Below, piece by piece: positions 1 through 10,952 of a stretch of DNA of 64,000 nt (positions within the stretch are counted from its first letter, which is position 1; each line of letters starts with the position of its first letter). The position numbers and the translations under genes are program-made. This DNA comes from Mucidula mucida (lineage: Eukaryota > Basidiomycota > Agaricomycetes > Agaricales > Physalacriaceae). Under the pieces are notes generated by a model that did no database searches, was not told the DNA's origin, and saw only the letters and a program-made list of their open reading frames with translations. The stretch lies in assembly GCA_015501055.1 (NCBI GenBank), contig JADNYV010000069.1, positions 105,832 through 169,831 on the forward strand. The letters run 5' to 3'.

Positions 1-1470
1 GGTGCTTCACGTCCGCGGTCGCGGTCACCACCACCTGATGCCTTGAATGTTCCTTGTGCATTACCAAAGGTAGAGGGACCGCGACGCAGTCGTCGAGTGC
101 GCGTCCATGATGCTTCTCAACCTATTTCGGTCTCTGACGATATCGGCATCCCCGCGCGTCCCAGAGATGACGGCGTTGAGTACACGCCGACATGCGAGGA
201 CTACATACAAAAGGTCTGAACTCCTTGTGTTGCAGCGATAGGTTCTGAATTACTCACAGGCCTGGGTTACAGCCGTCAGGGCTGATGCAACGTTTGTCGT
301 CTTTGATTGCGGAAATTATATCCGAATAGGCATTCGCCATCGGGAGCGTCAGACACTATATTTGTCTGCGCTCATTGACATACATTCAGGCAAGGACCCA
401 GCATATGGCGGTCTGTGGACGGCGTTCCATGTCTTCGCTGTTGCAGACGCCGTTCAGAGAGTTCCTCTTATTGAAAGCGCCCTCTTGACCAAGAGAAAAT
501 CCACCTTCGACGAGCCCAGGCGCCATCAAAACGGTTGAAGGCTGACGAGAGCGCTGCGAATATGGAGTCGTCAATCGATGAAGTAGGTTTAGAATTCTTT
601 ATGTTGCTCGACACCTTACGTGCGTTGCCAGACAATGGCTGCCTACATTGATACATTTCCGGTCCTAGCAATATTCTTTCACTTCGACGACTTGGATTCA
701 CCGGCGCCACTTCTTCTTTTCAAGCCCGACGCCGAGCATAAAGCTCACTATGGACCCACAGAGTACCTTAAGATTATCGCGTACAAACGAGTTGGTGCAG
801 GCGCTGTTGGGGACGTGTATCAGGCTGTCATGGAACCTGTCAGTGCCGCTAAAACCGTGAATGCCTCGTCCAAACGTTCGAAGAAGAAGGTCGGAAAGGC
901 TTCTGAAAAGGATCTCACCCATCGCCCGTTCGTTCTCAAAATAGCTCCTACTAGCGAGCGCGCTCGGCGTCTCCAACATGAGGTTCACATATACAAACAC
1001 TTGCGTGATGCGGGTGTTTCTGGTATACCGACTCTACTTTCCTACCGCGAAGGTCTCAATACAGATCTACGGGTTCTGATATTATCTGACGCTGGTCGTC
1101 CTCTGGGGCAGCGGATGGACAGCGACCAGAAAGTCAAGGTCTCGTCCAAGGCGCGGTATGTGTCCGCTGCATTGCTTGACTTCCTGTTGAGACTGAACTT
1201 TCTCCAGCGTCGAATTGAAGTCCATACTGACGGCGATACATGAAGCAGGTGTTTTGCATCGCGACGTACGTTCGTGGAACATATTGGAGGACGATTCGGG
1301 ACGGGTACGCTTTACAGATTTTGATCGAAGCAGTTTGAGAGGCAAGCCTGAGGATTACGAGGCCGAGCAAGAGCGGTTGAAGCGGTTCATGGAGGGGGAG
1401 TACGTGGATAAGGATGATGTTATTGGTGAGGACGATGTTAGACGACATCGAGCCGCAAGGGCGCCATGAT
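1..1470 (+). pseudogene. Kinase-like pseudogene A (5' end outside window)
   Basis: Small fungal protein-kinase-like gene entering from the left edge. Recognisable parts are a proline/arginine-rich linker, VEYTPTCEDYIQK, a VFDCGNYIRI block, the nucleotide-loop region (IIAYKRVGAGAVGDVYQAV), KIAP, and the catalytic loop HEAGVLHRDVRSWN followed by FTDFDRSS, so DFD replaces the usual DFG. Against paralogue B (32347-34267), two lesions show. A 1-nt deletion near 522 breaks the frame after FDEPRR. The GT donor before the last exon (B reads GAA|GTATC near 33966) is changed to TTG near 1172. An intron at about 582-632 ends in CCAG before MAAYIDTFPV. The family call rests on the HRD/DFD motifs and is reasonable; being non-functional is an inference from the two lesions. 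Confidence 0.75.
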
Positions 1471-1479
1471 AGTTTGAAT

Positions 1480-2290
1480 CATTGAATGGCATTGATACTG
1501 TACCATTTGAGGATCTGGATGTGAGAACAGTTTGCGACCCAAAGTAGTGGTGGTTTCAATTCGCTTGCTTTCGTTCCTTGCTGTAACAAAGTGTTCTCCG
1601 GTATCCGAGTTATTGACGAAGAGCTTATCATGAAGAATGCGAACGCACCTGAGGCGTTCAATAGTGTCACTTTTTACGCCACACAGATGACGAAGGCTGA
1701 CCTCTAGCCCCATGCGCGCCGCGAAGTTGCAGCATAAAAACGTCCGACATGACGTGGAAATCATCACAAGCAATCAGTATGTTCAATTGACGGAAGGATA
1801 TAGTATATTCAGCATGATTTGTGCCATGCTGAACCTAGCTAGAAACGGACGACTCTGTTAGACGACCTGGAGCAGTGCGGGCGGTTTATCACTGAATGCC
1901 ATTGATACGGAAAAAGAGCCCAACCACATTGTTCGATGTGCGACCTATTAATTTGCTTCAATGCTTTCGTTCCTCGGCGCTGTTAAAAAGTGTTCTCTGG
2001 CATCCGAGTTATTGGCGAAGACCTGAGGAAGGATAAGGCAGAAAACGATCAATGTCATTGCAAGTCATAGTAAACCTACGTTCAATAGAGTGTCACTTTT
2101 CTGCGCCACACAGATGACGAATATCAAATGAGGTAGTCTTCACTGAACTCCGGCTCAAAGCGCGCCCAGTAGAGAAACGTCCCGCGCGGTTTGAAAAGCA
2201 TCACAAATCAAGCAATTAGTATGTTCGATTGAAGGAAGGGTAGTGCATGCAAAGAGATTAGAGCCATGCCGACCAGCTAGCGTTATCATG
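1480..2290. repeat. Diverged tandem duplication downstream of kinase A
   Basis: Two adjacent stretches of roughly 400 bp align with each other. Both carry a CTTTCGTTCCT block followed by a GTTCTC..G..ATCCGAGTTATTG block (about 1568-1616 and 1963-2014). Both then carry an AATAG.GTGTCACTTTT..GCCACACAGATGACGAA block (about 1660-1695 and 2085-2120). Similar sequence lies downstream of kinase B at about 34590-34800, so the 3' flank travelled with the gene when it duplicated. No gene is visible here or on to 2798. Confidence 0.55.
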
Positions 2291-2798
2291 CAATACGTAG
2301 AACAATGAAGTAGGATGAAGATAGAATAAAGGCCAAGGCCCTCTTTCAAAGGCAGCATCAATGATACCGGTTCATCCAGCTTGATGGCAAGAAACTCCTC
2401 CTCTGTCACGTACTCCACACGTGACACAAATATGCACCTTTCGTCTTTCGAGGAACATCTTCAAGTAGCTACCGCTGTCCTTAAGCGCGACTAGAAGCCT
2501 CTACAGCGGTGTGGGACTTCACGCGCTCTCAGTCTGTTCGTCCGTCATCCAGCTCCCTTGAAAGTCACGAACGGCTTTGAAAGGCGAGCTACATTAGCTA
2601 TCTGGATATTGTGTACCATTACGCGGATCTACTTGGCTTTCTGTTTGCAGCGAACGATGGATTTTAGGCGCCCAAAAAAGGGAACATTTGCATCTGGTCA
2701 CGTTTCCGTCCTCATAACTTTACCATCCAGCTTGTTCCCTCCCACACATCCTTCTGTAACTAACGACAACCTCTCTTATCCTCACATCCTTTCGAACA

Positions 2799-3487
2799 AT
2801 GTCTGCGCTGAAGGAAAACCGAGGCGTTGTTCTTAACCTCCCCAAGCACCATCCACGCAAGCTTGTCCGCGAAGAGTGCGTATTCATTCTCCAATATCCT
2901 TGAACTCTTCCCCTAATAAACTTACAGGACAACGATACTCAGCGCGCCCAAGACGAAGCCTCTCCTTCGTATACCTCTCAAGAGGAAACGTACCGCGAAC
3001 GAGGACCAAGACTCCGACGAAATAGATAGGTACGTCGCCCTGTATGGCATTCCTTGCATTCCATTAACGAAATATCCCAGCTCTTCCCCGCTTCGAAAAT
3101 CCATCCAACTAGCACCTGCCTTTGACGAGACAGACTCCGATAGATCCTCCCAGTCTGAAGACGAAACCCCAAAAGCCCCTTTCCACCTCCCCCCACCCAA
3201 ATACTTTGCCGCCACACCCAAAAAAACCATTCCCCCGCACAGTCGGCAACGTCAAATTCCCACACGACTTCACCGCACCCTTCAACCAACCCCACTTCAC
3301 CTCTGACAAACGCAAGCTACACTCGCGCTGCAACATCACCATCGACCTCACATTCAAACGCATACCCACCCTCCGCGAAATTGCCGCACGGTGGCGGGTC
3401 CCACCCGAATTGATGATGGGGTGGGAGGTGCGGAAGAGGTGGAGGGCGAGGAGTGAATTACATTTCCACGACTACTGTAATAAATGA
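2799..3487 (+). CDS. Unknown nuclear-type protein, frame break at an A7 run
   Basis: Not recognised. Spliced model: exon 1 2799-2875, intron 2876-2927 (GTGCGT..ACAG), exon 2 2928-3029, intron 3030-3080 (GTACGT..CCAG), exon 3 from 3081. The protein begins MSALKENRGVVLNLPKHHP and has a basic patch (RIPLKRKRTA) followed by an acidic Ser/Asp stretch (ETDSDRSSQSEDE). At the A7 run 3220-3226 the open frame changes. The spliced frame stops near 3300, while the +1 frame carries a protein-like C-terminus (TVGNVKFPHDFTAPF ... LREIAARWRVPPEL) to a stop at 3487. Either a one-base homopolymer error or a real frameshift is present. Confidence 0.55.
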
Positions 3488-4272
3488 ATGAATTGAACTG
3501 TACATCGCCCGCCACCCGCTCCAGAGTTCGCTGAATTACGCAGTTCAGCGCCGAGCGGCCTTGGTACTTAGTGTTGTGTAAGTAAACATGGAGTCCTGCA
3601 ATTGAGGTTGTAACCTCAGGCGTGAGAGAGCGCTTTCAGCCCGGAATGACACGGACTCACGATATCTGTTGCTCTTGACCCTCATGTTGTATATTATATG
3701 CCCAATGTTTGGACGAATGCATGACCTGCTTTTACTGTTGGACAGCGCACTTTGCGTCGACTTACCTTTCACCAATACAGGCTCGTTCAAGTATCTCGAG
3801 ACATTTATCTCGACACTTGTGCGTAAATGTAAGCCTCTTAGTATCGCGTGGTCTTATGACTACTGACATCTCTGTAGCCCCTGTGTGCTTTAGCTGCCGT
3901 CGACAGCCATCATGAATTCAACCTTTCGCCAGCTTCTGTTTCTCTTGGATGACGACCAAAAGCAATGATCTTGGTGCGTCTCCCATTGTACATTTCGTGA
4001 GAGACAGCCACAAGAAACAACAAACATGTTTCAGGTCGTATGGGACCGTATCTTAGAACCACGATATGAATTGGCCTCGTGGGGTTCTCCAGACCGTCAT
4101 ATACTTGCCACATGAACGTGTTCGTTCCTCATGCACGTCTCTCACATTACAGACATGGGTTGCCTCTTTTCGCATCTCTACGCCATTTATTCGGTTTTTG
4201 AAAGTTGTATAAAAGGTCGCACTCACGACCTCGTACAGCGCTCCGTCGCCGCTTCACGGGACCTGGGAAGTC
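3488..4272. other. Intergenic, no supported gene
   Basis: Only short open frames without splice-consistent extension on either strand. The right part is presumably the promoter of the gene starting at 4273. Confidence 0.5.
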
Positions 4273-5678
4273 ATGCGCATACCTCTACGGAATGTGGGCA
4301 AGGGCAGGCAGACCTCGCGCATAGCAGTGCGACGTCCTTGACCGAGATATGCCATACATCTACTACTCCATTTTCGTCTGCTAACAATATGGACAGGCAG
4401 CGTCAAGGCATCCCGTCCCTCAACCACCCCAGAGGTCGGATGGGATCTCCATTCTTTCCAGTGACGAGATCTATGAGCTCAAGCGACGGTGCGACAAGCA
4501 GAGCTCCCAATTGCAGGCGATCACTCAAGAGTTGGAGTTTTCTCAAACGGCGACTAGGAAACTGGCCGATGAAAAAGAGAGCCTTCAAAGAGAACTGAAC
4601 GAAAGCAAGAAGGCTGCGGAGACGAGCCAAGCAGAGGTAGCCATTCTTCGAAAGCACTTACAGCAAGAGTGTGCGCTTCGCGCAGACGACCGAACGTTGC
4701 TGGAAACCCGAACGCGGGAGCTGCAAGACGCGCAAGCATATCTCACGATGGTGGACACCGTTCCAACGGCAGAAATCGTCTCCATGGTTGAGGATCTGAA
4801 TTCGGATATCTTCCAGACCGCAGCCACCATCGCAGACGGGTCGTTCTCGCGGGACTACGAGCTGCCAACCACGATCATGGAACACGGGGAACATTGGCTT
4901 GGAATCAATTTAGCGCACCTGCTCTACAACGCGCGGCATAGAGACCCAGACTCCCGAAGCCTGATCATTCAAACCGTCATTCAAGCTGCGCTCGCGCGGA
5001 CGTGTTTGGATGTCACACTTCTTTGGGACGCAGCGTTGAACGGCACGTCGTTGGATGATGCATACAAGAAGATTCGAGCCACATGTATGTTCCCTTTTTC
5101 ATTGTCTCGACAGTCCGCAAGCGCTGATTCCATATCCAGCCTCTCAATCAGTCAGCGCAAGATGGCGCTTACTTACACGTGCGAATACTAAATATGTGGA
5201 TCCTACCGTCGTTGAAAAGGCTGCGTTGGAGCGCATGGTCTATATCCTATCGATCGTCCTGAAAATTTCCGGGTGGGCGGGGGATGCCTCATTAGATTGG
5301 GACGTTTATTGTCACTTGGTGGAGACGCAGTGTCAGCTTGACCTTGAGCGGATCGCGAAGGACATAGTGACCTTGGATAGGGCCATGGGAGAAGGACTCA
5401 TGTCGATGGATGCGGAGCTTGTGATGATCGGAGGAGGTGCGGCGTTTGACGCCGGTTTCATGGGAAACGGCTTTGGTGATGATGATCGGGCCATTGAGAG
5501 CGGGGAAGGTGACAGAAGCGCGGCCATCGTTGGATGCACCTGTGATTTGGGGTTGCATATCAGGGTAGGTGAACGAGAAGGTGGAGGTGTACAAACTTCG
5601 CAGCTGCTGTTGAAGCCAAAGGTGGTGCTTTGGTCTGCACTTCTAGACACGCCTCAAACGGACATGGAGCATGCATGA
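4273..5678 (+). CDS. Coiled-coil protein of unknown function
   Basis: Family not recognised. Three exons: 4273-4326, 4397-5084 and 5140-5678, with introns GTGCGA..ACAG (70 nt) and GTATGT..CCAG (55 nt), giving 426 residues. The N-terminus is basic (MRIPLRNVGKGRQTSR). It is followed by a long heptad-type coiled coil from about SSDEIYELKRRCDKQ through RELQDAQAYL. A predicted globular half follows, with a helical segment around HGEHWLGINLAHLLYNARH and a C-terminal half beginning RWRLLTRANTKYVDP. The ATG was chosen because its short exon joins the coiled-coil frame in phase 0. The last 30 or so residues are glycine-rich and could include an unrecognised intron. Confidence 0.72.
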
Positions 5679-6275
5679 TTCGTTTGGTTGACGTCACGTT
5701 TTCACTAGCGGATGTACGACATAGATTAGCGGTTATTGAAAACGACCGACGTCGTTCTTCAGTTGGCTAATGCACAAGACACTACTCGGACCCTGCTTTG
5801 TACATGCGTATGGAATGCAAGAAGGCAACTAGCCGGGTTGATTAACGAAGAGAAGAGGATACGAATGCCCAAGAAAAGAAGTATTCCTAGTGGCGCAATT
5901 AGCCGTTCCGCAGCTTACTCGCAACAGTGACAAGGTGACCCCTTGGGTGACCACATGGCTGGTATGCTGCCAGCTCCAAGAACATTAATGAATAGAGCGT
6001 GTGTATGATGCCGTTGTAGCGAAATTCCGTGAACGCGTACACCTCAAGATCCGGCGTACACGAAAATCTGTACATTGTCGGGAAATTGTTAAGACATTGA
6101 AACTGTCAAATCAAAATAAGTCGAAATGGAATTCCAAACTTCAGCGTATCCTTGCCACCTCGCTAGCTTCCCACTTCTTCCAACACGGCCGACAAAGTTG
6201 CCCCTCCTCCACGTCCCCCTTCCGATCGCAAACGGTTATGGATGGGGTGACTCATTAACATACACCGCCACGGCG
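5679..6275. other. Intergenic, no supported gene
   Basis: No frame here shows splice-consistent coding or paralogue similarity. It separates the coiled-coil gene from the BTB array. Confidence 0.5.
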
Positions 6276-7020
6276 TCATGCGAAACCTTGAGAGCTTGAT
6301 TCCTCGACTCGAGACAATGTTCGTTTCCACATGTGCTTCTGCCAGTAAACTCCTGGCTGTGGAGCCACTTCCATCCTCGCGTCACCACCGCCGCAGTCGG
6401 CCAACATGAATCCGCGGGAGAAAGCTTGGGTGAGAGCAGGGCAAGGAATTAGGCACGCCATGTAGAACGCGCCGGGGATGTGCGGTGCGCGCGCCCCATT
6501 TGGATCTCAATCAGGCGTGGTTTTCCATGTCGGGGGGGGGGGGGGGGGGGGGGGGGGACATGGCTTTGACGAGAGCGGTGTGCTCGCACGTGTAGATGAA
6601 GGAGAGGTGCTGGATAATACTGGCGCGGAGTGCAGGACAGAGACATGCGAAGAAGCCCTGATATGCGAGCGTAGGTCTGGGGTAAGCCAATTGGAAAGTA
6701 GCTGATACAAATGAGAGACGTGCGCCATCATGAAACCCACCAAGGCGTATAGAGATAATGCATAAAATGCCGTATATCATTCCGTGGTGTCATCGCACAC
6801 CTTTCCTGTCTTTTTGTTTCCGGACGTGCCAAGACAAACATATCCGAAAAGAACTCGCAGTGGCGCGCGAGAACGCCTTGGTGAACGCAGAATCCTCTAC
6901 CCTCTTGGCTGATCGAAATGATACTGCCATCCGCAAATCACGCTTGTAAGGCGTCTCATAATTCTCGAGGCGAGGACGTTTGACGGGACGGCCAATGTCC
7001 TCTGTCTGGGCTTCAGTCAT
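6276..7020 (-). pseudogene. BTB/POZ pseudogene (array copy 1)
   Basis: Degraded paralogue of the intact BTB gene at 7224-8300, same strand. Conserved blocks in order: MTEAQTEDIGRPVKRPR at 7020; EGRGFCVHQGVLARHCEFF in another frame; NDIRHFMHYLYTPWW ending in a stop; ALRASIIQHLSFIY; and IPGAFYMACLIP near 6480-6440. These match GRGFRVHQGVLARNCEFF, DHIRHFMHYFYTPW, PLRSAVVRHLELIY and LPTAFYMASLM of the intact copy. A frameshift falls in the BTB strand region, and a 26-nt G homopolymer (6532-6557) interrupts the C-terminal half. It cannot encode a full protein as assembled. Confidence 0.75.
6532..6557 (+). repeat. G26 homopolymer
   Basis: Uninterrupted run of 26 G on the + strand inside BTB pseudogene copy 1; on the coding strand it is C26. 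Exact length in the genome is uncertain because such runs are error-prone in sequencing. Confidence 0.9.
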
Positions 7021-7223
7021 CAGATGATCGTCGCGGTCACGTGAAAGGACTGCCTTGTCGTATTTCGGCGCTCTTATAGGAAGATCGAATGGGATGCTAC
7101 ATATATATCCTATCAATGATTACGATGGAGTACTAGTATCGAGAGTGGCTGTAAGAGTATAGACTATCTACATAAGGAATGATACTACTAATACTAAATA
7201 CACGCGAAAAGAAAAGAAAACAT

Positions 7224-8300
7224 TCACGCCAGTGTGACTGTAGAGTCCACTGGCTGCTCCAAGGAAAAGTAACTGGGAATCGCTGCCCAGACAGCTGCAT
7301 AACCAGCTAGCTCGCTTGCTTTCCACTTTGTCCAGCACGCTGTGCAAACCTGTCCATCCTCTAGATCATCCTCATCGGCGCACACACGCACGCCATTGTG
7401 AGGGGAGGGCAGCATAAAAAGAGCCTGGGCACTGGACCCCGCGCGCTGCAGCGTACTGCGAAGCGCCTCAGTCCTCGTACGCAGACACACCTCCTCGTCG
7501 CAGTTGCCGTCGCTCACGAACTCCTCGCTTTGCACCCAGCTCCATGCTGTCCCGATCACCTCTTCGATGAGCCGTGCGCGCCCGAGCAGTAGACGTCTCT
7601 CGTCGCCAGGTGGTAAAGCATGAAGGACCCTGGGCAGTACCGCGGTGCTCATAAGAGAAGCCATGTAGAAGGCGGTAGGAAGGATGCTAGGCACGTTGTT
7701 TTGGCGCGCGAGAATGATGGCCGTGAGAGCATGTGTATGGCGGTTCTGTATGGGGACGAGGTTTATGGCGGTGGGTAAAGACAGGTAGTCGTTGCGGTAT
7801 ATCAATTCTAGATGTCGAACGACAGCGCTGCGAAGAGGGTGGCAGAGGTACTTTGTTGACATGTGGAGTAATCCTGTTAGCATCGGGTAGGGAGTCGGAA
7901 GACCAACCTGAAAGTACCTAGCAGAAATATCAGGCAAATATCTATGGTTTATGTGAGAAATGACAGACCATGGAGTGTAAAAGTAATGCATGAAGTGGCG
8001 TATATGATCACTCGGATCATCAAGACGCAACATCTGCACCTCGGAATCCCCGTTATTACCCTCCGCTGGGTGCGCCAAGTTGAACATATCCATGAAGAAC
8101 TCGCAATTACGCGCAAGAACTCCTTGATGAACGCGGAAACCGCGACCGTCCTGACCAATCAAAACGATGTTGCCATCTGTAAACCAGAAATCGGCGTCCT
8201 GGGTAGTGTATGCCAATTCGCAGGAGCTATCTTGCCGTAGGCGCTTCTTTGGACGGGCTACGTCGCAAGGTGCGGGGGATACTGAGGCTGCTTCTGTCAT
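7224..8300 (-). CDS. BTB/POZ domain protein
   Basis: Intact member of a three-copy array. BTB-containing proteins usually mediate dimerisation or act as Cullin3 adaptors; this fungal subfamily has no assigned role that I know. The N-terminus has a basic patch (ARPKKRLRQD). The BTB fold starts at DADFWFTDGNIVL and continues through GRGFRVHQGVLARNCEFF, LRLDDPSDHIRHFMHYFY and STKYLCHPLRSAVVRHLE. The C-terminal part has a CTACWTKWKASE motif and a WAAIPSYFSLE tail shared with copy 3 (ESCYTKWITAEKA, NELPSYFGLE). The frame is open from 8333; the ATG at 8300 (MTEAASV) was chosen because copy 1 has MTEAQ at the same point. The stretch YFQVGLPTPYPML may be a short intron (GTTGGT to ACAAAG, 57 nt). Confidence 0.85.
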   Translation of the reverse strand: MTEAASVSPAPCDVARPKKRLRQDSSCELAYTTQDADFWFTDGNIVLIGQDGRGFRVHQGVLARNCEFFMDMFNLAHPAEGNNGDSEVQMLRLDDPSDHIRHFMHYFYTPWSVISHINHRYLPDISARYFQVGLPTPYPMLTGLLHMSTKYLCHPLRSAVVRHLELIYRNDYLSLPTAINLVPIQNRHTHALTAIILARQNNVPSILPTAFYMASLMSTAVLPRVLHALPPGDERRLLLGRARLIEEVIGTAWSWVQSEEFVSDGNCDEEVCLRTRTEALRSTLQRAGSSAQALFMLPSPHNGVRVCADEDDLEDGQVCTACWTKWKASELAGYAAVWAAIPSYFSLEQPVDSTVTLA

Positions 8301-8385
8301 GAGATGATGGTTGAAAGCAAACTGCGGATGCAATACTTACGCGTCGCGATCACGGGTAGTCACGCGGTCGGCCTATGCCGAGCAA

Positions 8386-9350
8386 TCAAACACGTGTCGA
8401 ATTGAGAACAAACATAAATTCATTTCGCTGGCCAAGGATCTCTAATCCAAAATACGACGGCAGCTCATTCCACACCTTCTCATACGACGCCTTCTCCGCT
8501 GTGATCCATTTCGTATAGCAAGATTCACAAATTCTAGACCTGACTTGCATACTCTCTTGAGGACATGGCTCCAAGAAGATACGGCAAGCGTTAGGCGCCG
8601 AAGAAAAAATGGACTGCATGGCCAATAGGTACACCAAACAAAACTTGGCGTTACTACAGGCCGGCACGAATAGATAGTGGATAGATGGTTGATAACCGAT
8701 CTGCGCAATGGATCGCAAAGGTATTCAACATATCGTAAAGGAACCGCAGGAAATGGGTGATACAGCACCTTGCAAAGCAATGTGCACTCTCCACAATTTG
8801 CTCCGCTCAGCATTTCTGCTCAGGCCCGGACGTGTAACCTAGTTACTGAAATGAATCTCATTCGAATCTTGTGTGTATGCTCACAGTTCTTGAAGGTGCA
8901 GCATACCGGAAGCTGGCAAGAGACCCTTGCTATAACATTCAACTTGTCTTAGGACTTCTAGAGTCGGTGTGGTCGCGTCAACGGTTTCGTTGTACATCGC
9001 GCGTAGAATTACTTCCTAATTGGGCTCAACCCTGAGCAGAATTCCCGAGCGGAGCAAAGTGTGGAGAGTGCACATTGCTTTGCAAGGTGCTGTATCCTCG
9101 CTGCTGTCCGATAAGGGGAGCAGCCGAATCGATGCTCCTTCCGTACTATCCCCCGATGTCTGTTGGGCGTGCGCCACCATGCCCCTGAAGTACTCGCAGT
9201 GTTTTTCCAGGAGGCTTAGATGGACGCGAAAGCCGGTCTTCTCCTCGGTGATCAAAACGATGCTTCAGGAAACTAGAACCTTTCGTCTTTGGTGGTGTAA
9301 GGCAGCACATCCGCAGGTTCTTCGCTGCGTCTGCGCTTGATAGGACGCGG
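8386..9350 (-). pseudogene. BTB/POZ pseudogene (array copy 3) with inverted insertion
   Basis: N-terminal half lies at 9350-9010 and C-terminal half at 8810-8390. The N-terminal half reads PPRPIKRRRSEEPADVLPY then TKDERF followed by a stop where the intact copy has DADFW. After a frameshift it resumes TGFRVHLSLLEKHCEYFRG and ends EDTAPCKAMCTLHTLLRS. The C-terminal half has YVEYLCDPLRRSVINHLSTIY, a CESCYTKW motif and LPSYFGLE. The halves are separated by an inverted duplicate of the break-point sequence (see 8759-9094). Multiple lesions make it non-functional. Confidence 0.78.
8759..9094. repeat. Inverted duplication inside BTB copy 3
   Basis: About 60-80 bp of BTB coding sequence is present twice in opposite orientation. 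On the minus strand at 9094-9020 it encodes DTAPCKAMCTLHTLLRS, and on the plus strand from 8759 it encodes DTAPCKAMCTLHNLLRS. The arms are nearly identical for some 55 bp and enclose about 190 bp with no visible gene. Confidence 0.8.
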
Positions 9351-10267
9351 AGGACTTGCATCCAAGGCACTTGGTTCCGAGTCGGTATAGATAGATGGTA
9401 GCGGCTAAGACCAGAGTCGGCCCGGTCCATGCTCCGCTGCAGCGGAAGTCTAGATAATGCCCGTAACTCAAGGTAAGTAGTTGGAAGGCAATCACAGCTG
9501 CAGTGATAGTGAGGAAAAGCCCTATGAAGGCTGGAGTGAATTGGACACCCAGCACGATAAAAGGCGAGACACCTCGCATGAAAACACGGATTCACGGATT
9601 CTCATATCTAGTGGGAAAGGGCCTTTCCTTCGACACTAACGAGAATGCGGTGAATTGCTCACCAATCTATAGTCGCTCGACGCCGGCTTTTTTGAGGGGA
9701 CGAGGACAACGGCGCACTTGGGTGACAGGCGTCGCCTCGAATGTATGCACATTCATTATGTAGTGTGCAGCGCAAACGCCAGGTAAACCGATCTGTATGA
9801 TACGCGTCCTTTGGGCGCCACAGTGTTAGGAGCTCCAGCCGACTTGCATAGAAAAGGCGAGGTAGGTATCTTGCGCCACACTGTTACATTCATCTGTGAA
9901 TCCTAGCGCAAAAGTAGAGACCTATATTGGATCTCCTGCCAATAAGAAACCTATCACACCTGATGGAATAGGAAGCTGACCATACCGCATTGAGTGATGA
10001 CCGGTGACCACTATTGAATTCAACTACGCGTCGTGGGCTACAATCAGACAAAGACCAATCGAACAATACAAAGTCGGGAGCGACTGGAAATTTTGGAATA
10101 CTGTCAAAGGCAGACCCACGTCAAGATCAAGAGCAGGGACACCGCCAACATGCGAAGATGGGGTGTGCGTCGAATAAATGGGGTAAGAGAAATTGCGAGC
10201 TCAGAAACGACATTGGATGCAGCAAGTGTTGAGATTCCTTGAAAGTTGAACAGAGGATGATGGTATT
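9351..10267. other. Intergenic with a possible membrane-gene fragment
   Basis: On the minus strand at 9579-9390 an open stretch encodes a strongly hydrophobic peptide (VSPFIVLGVQFTPAFIGLF, then TITAAVIAFQLLTLSYGHYL), resembling the first membrane segment of a multi-pass protein. No downstream exon follows and it runs into BTB copy 3, so it looks like a truncated fragment. The remainder to 10267 shows nothing recognisable. Confidence 0.3.
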
Positions 10268-10952
10268 CTATTTCTGTGATACTACGAAGCCCTTGCCCTT
10301 GTAGTCTTCCGAAGAGATACCTGGAATGACTGTTAGAGAGCCAACCAATAAGGCGAAGGGTATACGGACCGGTAATGGGGTTCATCTTTTGGTCGAGGGC
10401 GCGCTGGTTCGATGCCTCCTGCCACTCCTTGTTGATGGTACGAGGTGCTTCCGGGGCTGTCGTGCGGTTAGTAGAAGTCGGGCAGAGGGAGGCAGAGACG
10501 ACTTGCCCATAGCACGGACACCAAAGAAGAGGACGGCACTGACAGAGAGGGTGACGAGCACGCCGCCAAAGACCTTGAGGCCGTCGCCGGGTTTGCTCAC
10601 AGGTGTACGCGCGCCGTGGGGACCAAAAGAAACGTAGTACGCTGCTCGTCGTCAATACGCCTGCCGCTGGTTAACGACCGCGACACGCACCAGCTTTCTT
10701 GTCGTCAATGGAAAGGTCCTTCCAGCTCTTCTGGTTGAGCACCTCGATCTGGGCGCGTACGCCGTCCTTTTCCTCTGCGGTAAGCTTCGTCCACATCGCC
10801 TCGACATTAGATAAAGGAACGGCTGCTGCTTTCGGTTTGCTGGGGGTCGTCGTTGCAGTGGAATACGAGCCGGCGACGTGCGACGGGCTCGCCGCCGTCG
10901 CGAGGCAGCGTATGGGCGCTCGATGGCGGGCGAGGCGGAGAGCAGACTGCAT
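10268..10952 (-). CDS. COX5: Cytochrome c oxidase subunit 5 (COX4/COX5a family)
   Basis: Nuclear-encoded subunit of mitochondrial respiratory complex IV in the inner membrane, homologous to mammalian COX4. Four exons (10691-10952, 10507-10641, 10370-10456, 10268-10320) give 178 residues. It has a basic presequence (MQSALRLARHRAPIRCLATA), a conserved matrix domain (LTAEEKDGVRAQIEVLN, QKSWKDLSIDDKKAAYYVSF), one membrane helix (VFGGVLVTLSVSAVLFFGV) and a C-terminal intermembrane-space domain (TINKEWQEASNQRALDQKMN, DYKGKGF). Intron 2 begins GCAAGT rather than GT; this GC-AG splice is needed to join MG to APEAPRTINKEW. Other introns are GTGCGT..GCAG and GTCCGT..CCAG. Identification is secure. Confidence 0.93.
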
